From NCBI GenBank assembly GCA_002753275.1, contig PEAA01000003.1, positions 42,153-106,152 of the forward strand: a stretch of DNA of 64,000 nucleotides, in the 5' to 3' direction. A program made the position numbers and the translations under genes. Source of the DNA: Zetaproteobacteria bacterium. GTDB taxonomy: Bacteria > Pseudomonadota > Zetaproteobacteria > Mariprofundales > Mariprofundaceae. The notes below the pieces were generated by a model. That model was not told the DNA's origin and ran no database searches. It was given only the letters and a program-made list of their open reading frames with translations. Every line of letters begins with the position of its first letter. The first letter of the stretch is position 1. This document shows positions 53,238 through 61,075 of this stretch, one piece after another.

Positions 53238-54119
53238 ATGGAGTTGGATATCACACTGGATGTCAATGTCGCGCGGCTAGCGCATATTGAGTGGGAAAAT
53301 AAATTGGAAAAAATGGTCAACGATGGCGCCACTTTTCCCGAATTAAAAGGCCATGACAACTGTGCCTTGGGTGCATGGATATATGCCCGAGGTTTACGCA
53401 AATATGGTGATCTCCCCGAAACCATTGCCCTAAAAAATGCCCACCACCACTTTCATGAAATCGCAGATAAAATCCTCGATTTTCAAGCAAACAGCCCCCA
53501 TGAAAATGCACAACCCTTGCTGATCAAACTGCGCCAATTTAGCAATAAAATTATTGTGTTACTCACCAGCCTTGAGCTCTCCATTGCACGAAAGAAAAAC
53601 CACCATGCAGGCTCATGGAAAAAGTTACATCACTTTCTCGGTCAGAGTGAGACCATGCAGCCATTTCCAATGTATCTACGCGATCAAGCGCTGCCGTGGT
53701 ACGCCTTTCGCAAAAAACGGGTCGCACATCTTGCCTCCATGTTTGATATTAATGCGGCGCGCTTAAATCATCTTTTATGGACCCAAAACCTGCAAACCCG
53801 ATTTGCAAAATTTAGAAAAGGTGAGCATGTCCAAGGGGCTGATGATTGTGATCTTGGCATTTGGATACATACCTTGGGAAAGAAGGCTTTTGGCAACAGT
53901 GAAAATTTCAACATTTTGGAAGAGACCCATGCCGCATTTCATGATCTTGCCGCAAAGATTGAACGGGCATTACGGCGTCAAGATGCTAAATATGCCGAGG
54001 TCGCCTACCAACAATTAAACAGCGCCAGCACCACCATTATTGTACAACTGACACGATTGGAACTGCAGATGCAAGATGCCAAAATGTCCGCTGAACGCAT
54101 GCAGTCCATCCAAATTTAA
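53238..54119 (+). CDS. Protein of two CZB zinc-binding domains
   Basis: About 293 residues from the ATG at 53238 (GGGGGA upstream). Two repeats each carry the CZB pattern: His in AHIEW (residue 16), Cys in DNCALGAW (42), and HxxFH (69-73) in the first; NHLLW, DDCDLGIW and THAAFH in the second half. These residues bind zinc in chemoreceptors and in the diguanylate cyclase DgcZ. Here no transducer or enzyme domain is attached: no membrane helix and no MCP signalling tip. It may be a zinc or hypochlorite sensor acting through a partner, or a zinc store. Confidence 0.75.
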   Translation: MELDITLDVNVARLAHIEWENKLEKMVNDGATFPELKGHDNCALGAWIYARGLRKYGDLPETIALKNAHHHFHEIADKILDFQANSPHENAQPLLIKLRQFSNKIIVLLTSLELSIARKKNHHAGSWKKLHHFLGQSETMQPFPMYLRDQALPWYAFRKKRVAHLASMFDINAARLNHLLWTQNLQTRFAKFRKGEHVQGADDCDLGIWIHTLGKKAFGNSENFNILEETHAAFHDLAAKIERALRRQDAKYAEVAYQQLNSASTTIIVQLTRLELQMQDAKMSAERMQSIQI

Positions 54120-54388
54120 TCGGCTTTTTTCTCACTCAAAAAATCAATCACACGCTGCCCGACAATCGCATAGTTTTTCTTGATCATCGTGCCCTGCAAT
54201 CTCCCATCATGAATCATCTTCACCACGGCAACGCGCTCAATGCCCAAGAGTGCGGCGACTTCTTGGCTGTTGTATATTTTATAGGGCAATATCTTTTGCC
54301 TTTTTTGAAAAAAATTGATCATCACCATGGTGCCTGAAATGATCTCAACAAGATTGGCAGACAACGAAATTGCTGAACGAATATGCAT
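54116..54388 (-). CDS. Small helix-turn-helix protein (excisionase-like)
   Basis: About 90 residues from the ATG at 54388, after AGGAGG. The C-terminal half has an HTH_17/MerR-like pattern: YNSQEVAALLGIERVAVVKMIHDGRLQGTMIKKNYAIVGQRVIDFL. The N-terminal 30 residues are more hydrophobic and unlike usual excisionases, so the true start may be an internal Met near residue 22. It overlaps the end of the CZB gene by 4 bases, tail to tail. It could regulate neighbours in the accessory region. Confidence 0.55.
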   Translation of the reverse strand: MHIRSAISLSANLVEIISGTMVMINFFQKRQKILPYKIYNSQEVAALLGIERVAVVKMIHDGRLQGTMIKKNYAIVGQRVIDFLSEKKAD

Positions 54389-54413
54389 CACGCCTCCTCA
54401 CATTTTGCAACGA

Positions 54414-54617
54414 TTATTTGTGCCGTTTGATCGATCGATACAGTGCATAGATTCCCGCACCCACAAGCGCCGCCATCACGATCGGGCCGCCCAATCCACC
54501 CAGGCCTAAGCCCAGTTTAAGCCCCCATGCTTTTCCGGCAAAGAAACCACCGCCAAGCCAGATCGTTGCAGCCGTAAAGGTTGTTTTCAAAGAGATCGAT
54601 GGTGTGCCCACGCTCAT
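54414..54617 (-). CDS. Small Gly/Leu-rich membrane protein, Mms6-like pattern
   Basis: About 67 residues from the ATG at 54617; a longer frame to 54677 is possible. It has a hydrophobic pair of segments: TAATIWLGGGFFAG and then LGLGLGGLGGPIVMAALVG, ending with a basic tail YRSIKRHK. The LGLGLG block followed by GPI and GAG-YA resembles the C-terminal part of the magnetosome protein Mms6, though the acidic iron-binding tail of Mms6 is absent. Glycine-rich helices can look alike by chance. Part of the gene (54549-54612) is repeated past brnA, where another strand or frame may be the conserved one, so even the frame is not fully sure. Confidence 0.4.
   Translation of the reverse strand: MSVGTPSISLKTTFTAATIWLGGGFFAGKAWGLKLGLGLGGLGGPIVMAALVGAGIYALYRSIKRHK
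54549..54612. repeat. 64-bp imperfect direct repeat, copy 1
   Basis: Matches 55280-55343 at about 53 of 64 positions by hand alignment, with no gaps; the first 24 bases are identical. The two copies flank the brnT-brnA pair. Confidence 0.75.
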
Positions 54618-54649
54618 CACCCCCCGCGCTGAAGTCCTCGATAAACGGT

Positions 54650-54680
54650 TTGCATAAACCTTTAATTGTAGGTACAATTA
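54650..54680 (+). promoter_or_regulatory. brnTA promoter with operator palindrome
   Basis: TAATTGTA and TACAATTA form a perfect 8-bp dyad with a 2-base centre (54663-54680). TACAAT at 54673-54678 is a good -10 box and TTGCAT at 54650 a weak -35 at 17 bases. The operator thus covers the -10 box, fitting autorepression by BrnA. Transcription would start at about the brnT ATG. Confidence 0.55.
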
Positions 54681-54683
54681 GAC

Positions 54684-54953
54684 ATGGACTGTTTGTGGGA
54701 TGAAGCCAAGAACATGATCAATTCTAAAAAACATGGAGTAAGCTTTTCAGATGCAAGTGGTTTTGAGTGGAGGCGTGCGCTAACTCTTCTCGATGAGCGT
54801 ACAGACTACGGCGAGGAAAGATTTGTCTCCATATCAACGATAGACGAACGGCTGCATGTTATGGTGTGGACACCTCGGGGAGACCAAAAACGCATCATCA
54901 GCCTACGCAAAGCGAACAAGCGAGAGGAGGTATTCTATGCTGGCAAAAAATAA
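54684..54953 (+). CDS. brnT: BrnT family ribonuclease toxin
   Basis: The 89-residue product has the BrnT signature: LWDEAKNMINSKKHGVSF at the N-terminus, YGEERFVSISTIDERLHVMVWTPRGDQKRIISLRKANKREEVFY at the end. BrnT has a RelE-like fold and cleaves RNA to stop growth; the His and Arg residues of the active region (KHGVSF, RKANKRE) are kept. It overlaps brnA by 17 bases. No ribosome site precedes the ATG, which fits a leaderless start. Confidence 0.9.
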   Translation: MDCLWDEAKNMINSKKHGVSFSDASGFEWRRALTLLDERTDYGEERFVSISTIDERLHVMVWTPRGDQKRIISLRKANKREEVFYAGKK

Positions 54954-55239
54954 AGACCTATCGACCACTGAAGAGGAAGCCCTGATCAATCAGGGCATCG
55001 CAGACGATCCAGACACCTTTGAGCTGGATGAGTCATTCTTCGCCTGCGCTGTAAAAGCAGGAACAGCCGACACTCAATCCATTGTTCATGCGGTTCGCGG
55101 AAAACAGAGAACCCCAGTCAAGCAACAAGTGACACTCCGCCTGCCTGAAAATGTGATCGACTACTTCAAAAAAGGTGGGAAAGGCTGGCAAACGCGCCTA
55201 AGTCACACCCTTGAGGAATATGTCAAAAATCACCGCTAG
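54937..55239 (+). CDS. brnA: BrnA family antitoxin
   Basis: About 100 residues from the ATG at 54937 with AGGAGG upstream. The C-terminal third is a ribbon-helix-helix domain, KQQVTLRLPENVIDYFKKGGKGWQTRLSHTLEEYVKNH, which binds the operator and neutralises BrnT. The N-terminal half is acidic and should wrap the toxin. The strong ribosome site favours antitoxin over toxin. The gene end is followed by 40 bases and then the second repeat copy. Confidence 0.9.
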   Translation: MLAKNKDLSTTEEEALINQGIADDPDTFELDESFFACAVKAGTADTQSIVHAVRGKQRTPVKQQVTLRLPENVIDYFKKGGKGWQTRLSHTLEEYVKNHR

Positions 55240-55279
55240 ATTGGCGTATCGGCTCATCCAACGATATCACTGGCATATC

Positions 55280-55343
55280 ACCGCCAAGCCAGATCGTTGC
55301 AGCTGTATTGGTTGCGCTCGAAGAGATCGGCGGCGTGACCACG
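55280..55343. repeat. 64-bp imperfect direct repeat, copy 2
   Basis: Pairs with 54549-54612, same orientation. The rest of the 415-base gap between brnA and recQ (55240-55654) holds only this copy and a 43-residue frame on the minus strand. Confidence 0.75.
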
Positions 55344-55360
55344 GATTTCCTCTCGCATTT

Positions 55361-55492
55361 TCAACGCTTCTCAAAGAAGAGTTTTGAATCGTTGTATGTT
55401 TCATCAGTCGCAAACTCCATACGACTCGCCAACTCGTTAATTGCATCGCCAATCTTCTGTTCCGAAATGAACTGCCCGCTACTTTTTATCAT
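55361..55492 (-). CDS. Possible 43-residue protein
   Basis: A short minus-strand frame with ATG at 55492 and AGGAG at ideal distance. The peptide is charged (MIKSSGQFISEQKIGDAINE..), with no family that I recognise. The frame ends 18 bases before repeat copy 2. It may be a real small gene or a remnant of a larger one broken when the brnTA module arrived. Confidence 0.35.
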   Translation of the reverse strand: MIKSSGQFISEQKIGDAINELASRMEFATDETYNDSKLFFEKR

Positions 55493-55654
55493 TCGATACT
55501 CCTGCGGTTGCGTGCCGCTTATTCAATCAGATCAACCTGTGATTCCAACGGAAGCAAAACAGATTGGCGTTGATAAATCCACGATCGGCATGGTTTCATT
55601 GACATCACCTTCAATAAACCCAATGATCAATTAAGAAACATCATGAGGTAGTCT

Positions 55655-57469
55655 TTGATCCTTCAGCACAACAGCAATCATCCCTTAGAAATTCTACAAA
55701 AAAAATTTGGCTATGCGCAATTTCGTCTAAATCAAGCTGAGGTGATTGATGATTTAATCGCAGGGCGCGATGCCTTTGTCTTGATGCCCACAGGGGGTGG
55801 AAAATCATTATGTTACCAAATTCCCGCCCTGATTCGCAGCGGTGTCACCATTGTCGTCTCTCCATTGATCTCATTGATGAAAGATCAGGTCGATGCCTTA
55901 AAAAGCAATGGGATTGATGCCGCCTTTTACAACTCAACCTTAACTTCCGGCGAAGCCAAACAGACCCTCGCCAAACTCTACGCCGGTGCGTTGAAGCTTT
56001 TATATATCGCCCCCGAACGGTTGATGGCCGATGATTTTTTGTCGCGTTTGGATCAAATCAATCTTGCGCTTTTTGCCATTGATGAAGCCCATTGCGTCTC
56101 ACAATGGGGGCATGATTTCCGCCCCGAATATACCAAGCTGCAAACATTGCGAACACGCTTCCCCAAAGTCCCCCTCATCGCACTCACCGCAACGGCAGAT
56201 GCGCAAACGCGTGCGGATATCCTCAATGTCTTGGGGTTGAATCACGCCACAACCCATATCAGCAGCTTTGATCGTCCAAATATTCGCTATACGGTGATCG
56301 CCAAAGATGATCCGCTGAAACAACTTGCCCACTTCCTCGCTCAAAAAGGCGATAAATCGGGAATTATTTACGCTTTAAGTCGAAAGCGGGTGGAACAGAT
56401 CAGTGAAAAATTGCAATCGCAAGGATTCAAAGCCGCAGCCTACCATGCGGGGCTTCCCCTTGATGTCAGGGCTGAAGTGCAGGAGCATTTCATCAAAGAC
56501 CAACTGCAAATCGTCGTGGCAACTGTCGCCTTTGGTATGGGCATTGATAAACCCAATGTTCGATTCGTTGTCCATTATGATTTACCCAAAAACATCGAAG
56601 GCTACTATCAAGAGACTGGACGCGCAGGCCGAGATGGTTTACCTGCAGAGGCGCTATTGTTCGTCGGTGGGCAAGATATTGTTCTCGCCCGAAGCTTAAT
56701 TGAACAGGGGCAAAATGAGCGCCAAAAGAGCGTTGAGATTCAAAAACTGAATGCGATGATTGATTTTTCTGAGGCGATGAACTGTCGCAGAGGGGTGTTG
56801 TTAAACTATTTTGGCGAGCATTTGCTGGCGCCTTGTATGAATTGTGATATTTGCCTCAACCCGCCCGAATGTTTCGATGCCACCGTGCTGGCGCAAAAAG
56901 CGTTGTCATGCGTCTACCGATTGCAGCAAAACTTTGGCGTCAAATATGTGATTGATGTTTTGCGCGGATCAAAAGCTGAACGCATCCAATCGCTCAACCA
57001 CAATCAACTCTCAACCTATGGCATTGGTGCCGATCTGAGCGAAAAAGCGTGGTCAAACATCTTTCGTCAATTGATCCATCAAGGATTTCTCCTACAAGAT
57101 ATGGCCAACTATTCGGTCCTTCGTTTAACGGAAAAATCACGCCCGCTCCTTACAGGTGAGATCAAACTCTCATTGGCCAAACCACGCTTCAATGAAAAAA
57201 ACTCCCCCCGAAACAATAGCCGTAAAACAGAGCAACGCATCGATTGCGACCCAAATCTCTTCGCATCCTTGCGGGCATTAAGAAAACAGCTGGCCGATCA
57301 ACTGGAGCTTCCCCCCTACATCATCTTTAGCGATGCAACCTTGGTTCACATGGCAAAATTGCAGCCAAAGAATCGATCGCAAATGCTCCAGGTCAATGGC
57401 GTTGGTGAGGTGAAACTGGAACGCTTTGGCGATGCATTTCTCCATGCAATTGCCACCTTTTCAGGATAA
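55655..57469 (+). CDS. recQ: ATP-dependent DNA helicase RecQ
   Basis: The 604-residue protein starts at TTG 55655 with GAGG upstream. Helicase motifs: Q-motif FGYAQFRLNQAE, Walker A MPTGGGKSLCYQ near residue 43, DEAH box IDEAHCVSQWGHDFRPEY near 143, and motif VI QETGRAGRDG near 318. The RecQ zinc patch (CRRGVLLNYFGEHLLAPCMNCDIC) is near 372-395, a winged helix follows, and the last about 80 residues are an HRDC domain. It unwinds DNA 3' to 5' in recombination repair. An IS3 fragment follows its stop directly. Confidence 0.95.
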   Translation: MILQHNSNHPLEILQKKFGYAQFRLNQAEVIDDLIAGRDAFVLMPTGGGKSLCYQIPALIRSGVTIVVSPLISLMKDQVDALKSNGIDAAFYNSTLTSGEAKQTLAKLYAGALKLLYIAPERLMADDFLSRLDQINLALFAIDEAHCVSQWGHDFRPEYTKLQTLRTRFPKVPLIALTATADAQTRADILNVLGLNHATTHISSFDRPNIRYTVIAKDDPLKQLAHFLAQKGDKSGIIYALSRKRVEQISEKLQSQGFKAAAYHAGLPLDVRAEVQEHFIKDQLQIVVATVAFGMGIDKPNVRFVVHYDLPKNIEGYYQETGRAGRDGLPAEALLFVGGQDIVLARSLIEQGQNERQKSVEIQKLNAMIDFSEAMNCRRGVLLNYFGEHLLAPCMNCDICLNPPECFDATVLAQKALSCVYRLQQNFGVKYVIDVLRGSKAERIQSLNHNQLSTYGIGADLSEKAWSNIFRQLIHQGFLLQDMANYSVLRLTEKSRPLLTGEIKLSLAKPRFNEKNSPRNNSRKTEQRIDCDPNLFASLRALRKQLADQLELPPYIIFSDATLVHMAKLQPKNRSQMLQVNGVGEVKLERFGDAFLHAIATFSG

Positions 57470-57632
57470 AGGGCAGAAGAGGGTTGCTGAGCTATCATCA
57501 GAATATGGTGTTCACAGCACTCAAATCAACACCTGGAAGAAGCAGTTGATCGATGGCGCATCTGAGGTCTTCAATAAGAAGCCGGGCAAAAGCGAGCCGC
57601 CATTGATCCGCGCTTGCTTAAGTGTGCAATGA
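57468..57632 (+). pseudogene. Fragment of IS3-type transposase OrfA
   Basis: The frame reads RVAELSSEYGVHSTQINTWKKQLIDGASEVFNKK, the helix-turn-helix of OrfA in IS3-family elements. The N-terminal end is lost and the C-terminal end is unrelated; no OrfB, no inverted ends. It begins one to two bases before the recQ stop, as if the deletion had joined them. It is a dead remnant. Confidence 0.75.
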
Positions 57633-57656
57633 ATAATTTCTGTTAGCATTGCGGCA

Positions 57657-58448
57657 ATGATAATCCATGACCGAAATTTTGATGATTTAACCCATCGATT
57701 TGAGCGCAATATTTATGGCAGTGCCAAAGGGGAGTTGCGCTTGGCGGTGGTGTGGGCGCATCTTCTGCAAACGATGCCGCAATTAAGTGCGGGGCAACCG
57801 TTGCGCATTTTGGATGCGGGGTGTGGCCTGGGGCAGATGGGGGTGCGTTTGGCGCAGATGGGGCATGAAGTGGTGCTTGCCGATATTTCTCAAAATATGC
57901 TCGATAAAACTTCGGCATTATTTGCTGCGCAGTTGCCTGAGGTTGTGCCTCAATTGAAGCATCAATCGATACAAACATTCACAGCAGATGAGATTGGCGC
58001 ATTTGATTTGATCATTTTTCATGCTGTGTTGGAGTGGTTGGCCTCGCCGCAGCCAACGCTTCACTACATTTTATCCAGTATGGCTGTCGATGCGAAGTTG
58101 TCGTTGATGTTTTACAATCGCGATGCGTTGGTTTATCGCAATCTGCTTCGGGGAAATTGGCGGAAACTTGAACAGGCAACCTTGCAAGGAGACCCTGGTG
58201 GATTGACACCGCACCATCCACTCTCTCTCGATGAAGTGGAAGATATTGTGCGGCAATCGGGGCTGAATGTGGCTGTGCGAGGGCGCATGGGGGTGCGGGT
58301 GTTGTATGACTATATGGAGCGAGCCTTGCGGGAATCACGCCCCTTTGAAGAGGTGTTGAAACTTGAAATGCGCTACGGTGGTGAAGCGGCGTATATCCGT
58401 TTGGGTCGTTACATTCACCTGTTGTTGCACAAAGAGAGCATGGTTTGA
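57657..58448 (+). CDS. cmoM: tRNA 5-carboxymethoxyuridine methyltransferase CmoM
   Basis: The 263-residue protein matches CmoM (SmtA) in all main segments: DRNFDDLTHRFERNIYGSAKGELRLAV at the N-terminus, SAM site LDAGCGLGQMGVRLAQMGHEVVLADIS near residue 50, LIIFHAVLEWLASP near 120, LSLMFYNRDALVYRNLLRGN near 143, MGVRVLYDYM near 205 and YIRLGRYIHLL near 245. It methylates cmo5U34 of some tRNAs. The stop overlaps the TTG start of the cupin gene. Confidence 0.9.
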   Translation: MIIHDRNFDDLTHRFERNIYGSAKGELRLAVVWAHLLQTMPQLSAGQPLRILDAGCGLGQMGVRLAQMGHEVVLADISQNMLDKTSALFAAQLPEVVPQLKHQSIQTFTADEIGAFDLIIFHAVLEWLASPQPTLHYILSSMAVDAKLSLMFYNRDALVYRNLLRGNWRKLEQATLQGDPGGLTPHHPLSLDEVEDIVRQSGLNVAVRGRMGVRVLYDYMERALRESRPFEEVLKLEMRYGGEAAYIRLGRYIHLLLHKESMV

Positions 58449-58780
58449 ACATCGCCCATCTGCATGATCTCCCCTCTGAGCCCGTCTCACACAATGGGGT
58501 GATTGGCAAACAGGTGATGTTGCGGGCGGGGGTGTTGACAAGCATTCTGCAAATGGCGCGGGCCGTGTTTCCAGCAGGTGCCGAGGTTGCCGCACATATC
58601 CATCGCGATATGGATGAAGTTTTTTGGGTTGAGTCAGGTTTGGGCGTGATTGAGATAGAGGGTGAACGGTTTCCGATGCAGCCGCAGATGATGGTCGCCG
58701 TGGCAGCAGGAGAGGCACATGCCATTGTTAATGATGGCGATGAGCCGTTGGTTTTGCTCTATTTTGGTTGCAAAGCGTAG
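58445..58780 (+). CDS. Cupin domain protein
   Basis: The 111-residue product is one cupin barrel. Metal-binding motif 1 is AAHIHRDMDEVFWVESGLGVIEIEG (His, His, Glu) near residue 50; motif 2 is less exact, GEAHAIVNDGDEPLVLLYF near 88. It starts at TTG 58445 inside the cmoM stop. Role unknown; small cupins of this kind bind a metal and a small acid or sugar. Confidence 0.8.
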   Translation: MNIAHLHDLPSEPVSHNGVIGKQVMLRAGVLTSILQMARAVFPAGAEVAAHIHRDMDEVFWVESGLGVIEIEGERFPMQPQMMVAVAAGEAHAIVNDGDEPLVLLYFGCKA

Positions 58781-58813
58781 CATGAAAATAACGATAAAGA
58801 GAGAGTGTAGCGT

Positions 58814-60649
58814 ATGATGAATGTGTTGAGACGGATGATTTCATGGCTGGAGATTGTGCGCCATACGGTTGTGAATCTGATATTTCTATTGCTGTTTGTC
58901 GGCATTGTGGCTGTGGTGATGCATCAACCGAAGTTGCCGCATTATGGAATTTTACAGTTGAATCCGCAGGGAGCACTTCTTGAGCAGCGTAGCCACCCGA
59001 ATGCCGATGCGTTGCCGCTCTCGACCTCATCGCATCAGGCGGTGCTGGATGATCTGATCCATGCGCTTGATCTGGCAAAAGATGATCCAACCATTGGCAT
59101 GGTTCGTCTGGATCTTGAAGGATTGGATGATACTTCACTGGCCAAGTTGCAGAGTTTGCATGGGGCGATCGAAGATTTTAAAGCGAGTGGAAAGTTGGTG
59201 GTGGCCTCGGCCAATAGCTATTCGCAGAGCCAATACTATCTGGCGGCTTCGGCCGATAAGCTCTTTTTACATCCGATGGGCATGGTTTCATTGACGGGAT
59301 TCAGTCTCTATCGAAATTATTTTAAAGCGTTGTTGGATACGCTGCATCTTGATGTGCAGCTTTTTCGTGCGGGTGAGTATAAATCAGCCGCAGAACCGTT
59401 GGTACGCAATGATATGTCTGCGGCAGATCGCATGGCGAGTGCTGCGTGGCTCAACACGCTTTGGGACATTTATCGTGAAGATATTGCCATGATGCGCGGC
59501 GTGGATGCGCGGCGTATTCAGGAGGTGCTTGATGCCCCTGCCACGCATTTGCTTCCTTATCAGGGAAGTGTTGCGCGGATGTTGCAAGCCGAAGGGTTGG
59601 TGGATGATTTGATGGATGTGTATCAATCGGAACAGTTCATGAAAGAGCAGATGGCAGGCTATTTTAATGTCGCGACTTCTGAAATTGAGCAGGTCGATTA
59701 TCTAACCTATTTGGCACTTGCGGACGATGATTCAGCCATGGTGAAGGGTGAGAATCAAGTGGCGGTGATTACGGGAAGTGGTCAAATCGTTGGTGGAGAG
59801 CAGCCAGCAGGCACTATTGGCGCAGATACGCTGGCAGGATTGTTGCGCGAGGCGCGCCTTGATGATGCTGTGAAAGCGGTGGTGTTGCGGGTCGATTCAC
59901 CGGGGGGAAGTGCGCTGGCTTCAGAAGTGATTCGGCAAGAGGTGGTTCGCTTGCGTGCGGCAGGTAAACCGATTGTGGTCTCCATGGGGAGTGTGGCGGC
60001 ATCGGGCGGCTACTGGATTTCAGCTTCGGCAGATGAGATTTGGGCGCAACCCTCGACCATTACCGGCTCCATTGGGGTTTTTGGCGTGATGATGAATGTG
60101 GATCGTGCCTTGAACCGCGTGGGGGTGCATACTGATGGACTTGGCACCACCACCATTGCCGGCACGCTGCGTAGTGATCTCCCGTTGCGTGCGGAGATGG
60201 CGCAGGTGATTCAGATGGGGGTTGATGATGTCTATCAATCATTTATCCATCTGGTTGCTGAGGGGCGGAATATGGATGTTGCACAAGTGGATAGCTTGGC
60301 ACAAGGTCATGTTTGGAGCGGCGTCGATGCCAAACGGTTGGGATTGGTCGATGCGTTGGGTGATCTTCCCGATGCGATTGCCTCAGCCGCCAAACGGGCC
60401 GATTTGGCTGAAGATTATGAAGTCATTCGTATTGAACCCAAGGAGGCATGGATCGATATGTTGTTTGAAGATCTGCTTGGAGAGGCGGCTATTTTTCTTG
60501 GCGTGGAGCGGGTGCAAGGTTCATTTTTATGGATGATTTTTGATGAGATGAATGCAAAAACAGCACCATTACGGCAGATGGCACAGTGGAATGATCCTGC
60601 CCATATTTATGTCTATAGTGATGTGGGCGTGCACGGATACTCTGAATAA
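58814..60649 (+). CDS. sppA: Signal peptide peptidase SppA (long form)
   Basis: The 611-residue protein has one N-terminal membrane helix (about 18-38) and two S49 domains. The first holds the catalytic Lys in LFRAGEYKSAAEPLVRNDMS near residue 196, the second the catalytic Ser in SMGSVAASGGYWISASADEIWAQPSTITGSIGV near 395. This is the E. coli-type long form that works as a tetramer and clears cleaved signal peptides. An initial pair ATGATG leaves one codon of doubt at the start. Confidence 0.92.
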   Translation: MMNVLRRMISWLEIVRHTVVNLIFLLLFVGIVAVVMHQPKLPHYGILQLNPQGALLEQRSHPNADALPLSTSSHQAVLDDLIHALDLAKDDPTIGMVRLDLEGLDDTSLAKLQSLHGAIEDFKASGKLVVASANSYSQSQYYLAASADKLFLHPMGMVSLTGFSLYRNYFKALLDTLHLDVQLFRAGEYKSAAEPLVRNDMSAADRMASAAWLNTLWDIYREDIAMMRGVDARRIQEVLDAPATHLLPYQGSVARMLQAEGLVDDLMDVYQSEQFMKEQMAGYFNVATSEIEQVDYLTYLALADDDSAMVKGENQVAVITGSGQIVGGEQPAGTIGADTLAGLLREARLDDAVKAVVLRVDSPGGSALASEVIRQEVVRLRAAGKPIVVSMGSVAASGGYWISASADEIWAQPSTITGSIGVFGVMMNVDRALNRVGVHTDGLGTTTIAGTLRSDLPLRAEMAQVIQMGVDDVYQSFIHLVAEGRNMDVAQVDSLAQGHVWSGVDAKRLGLVDALGDLPDAIASAAKRADLAEDYEVIRIEPKEAWIDMLFEDLLGEAAIFLGVERVQGSFLWMIFDEMNAKTAPLRQMAQWNDPAHIYVYSDVGVHGYSE

Positions 60650-60773
60650 CCACAGGGAATTGTTATTCAGATCAACCCTGACGGTGTGAATGGGCTTGAT
60701 GCAAAGTGGTTGCATCGAGAAAGGGTGTGCTGTTACGGATAAATGTGTGGATTGATTTCAATGATCAGAAAAG

Positions 60774-60950
60774 GTGAAGCGGTTTGTGAATCTGAGGCTG
60801 GATGTGAATTGGGCAGCTAACGACGATGTTGAACCACAGAGTGATGCTTTCGAGAAGGTTTCCGGGGCTAAGAACGATGATGTTGAGGATGAGAAGGATG
60901 ACCCATTTGATATTCCAGCTAAACGCATGATGGGGATGCTCATCTTTTGA
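60774..60950 (+). CDS. Possible small acidic protein
   Basis: A 58-residue frame from GTG 60774: basic start, an Asp/Glu-rich middle (NDDVEDEKDDPFDIP), then MMGMLIF. The base composition looks coding, and a strong terminator starts 7 bases after its stop, which supports it. The rest of the 425-base gap between sppA and hsdM shows only this frame and the terminator. No family is recognised; the ribosome site is poor. Confidence 0.35.
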   Translation: MKRFVNLRLDVNWAANDDVEPQSDAFEKVSGAKNDDVEDEKDDPFDIPAKRMMGMLIF

Positions 60951-60956
60951 TGATTG

Positions 60957-60979
60957 AAGGGGCCGTTTGGCCCCTTTTT
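60957..60979 (+). terminator. Intrinsic terminator before hsdM
   Basis: Perfect 8-bp stem AAGGGGCC with GGCCCCTT, 4-base loop and a T-run. It separates the sppA side from the restriction-modification genes. Confidence 0.9.
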
Positions 60980-61075
60980 CTTTTAGCAAAATTGCGGAAT
61001 TAGGGAACATGGCCTACGCTACGCGAGAGGTTGAGGGGATGATTCCTCCCTTTTCTATGTTAATCGGGAGGTTTG

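Noticed and set aside
55308..55634. 108-residue plus-strand frame between brnA and recQ
   Set aside because: Its start lies in repeat copy 2 and its later part has no protein-like pattern; no ribosome site. The repeat itself is reported instead.
52369..55654. The accessory stretch as a tRNA-integrated genomic island with att sites
   Set aside because: I found no copy of the tRNA 3' end downstream and no integrase in the window, so classic tRNA-site integration is not supported.
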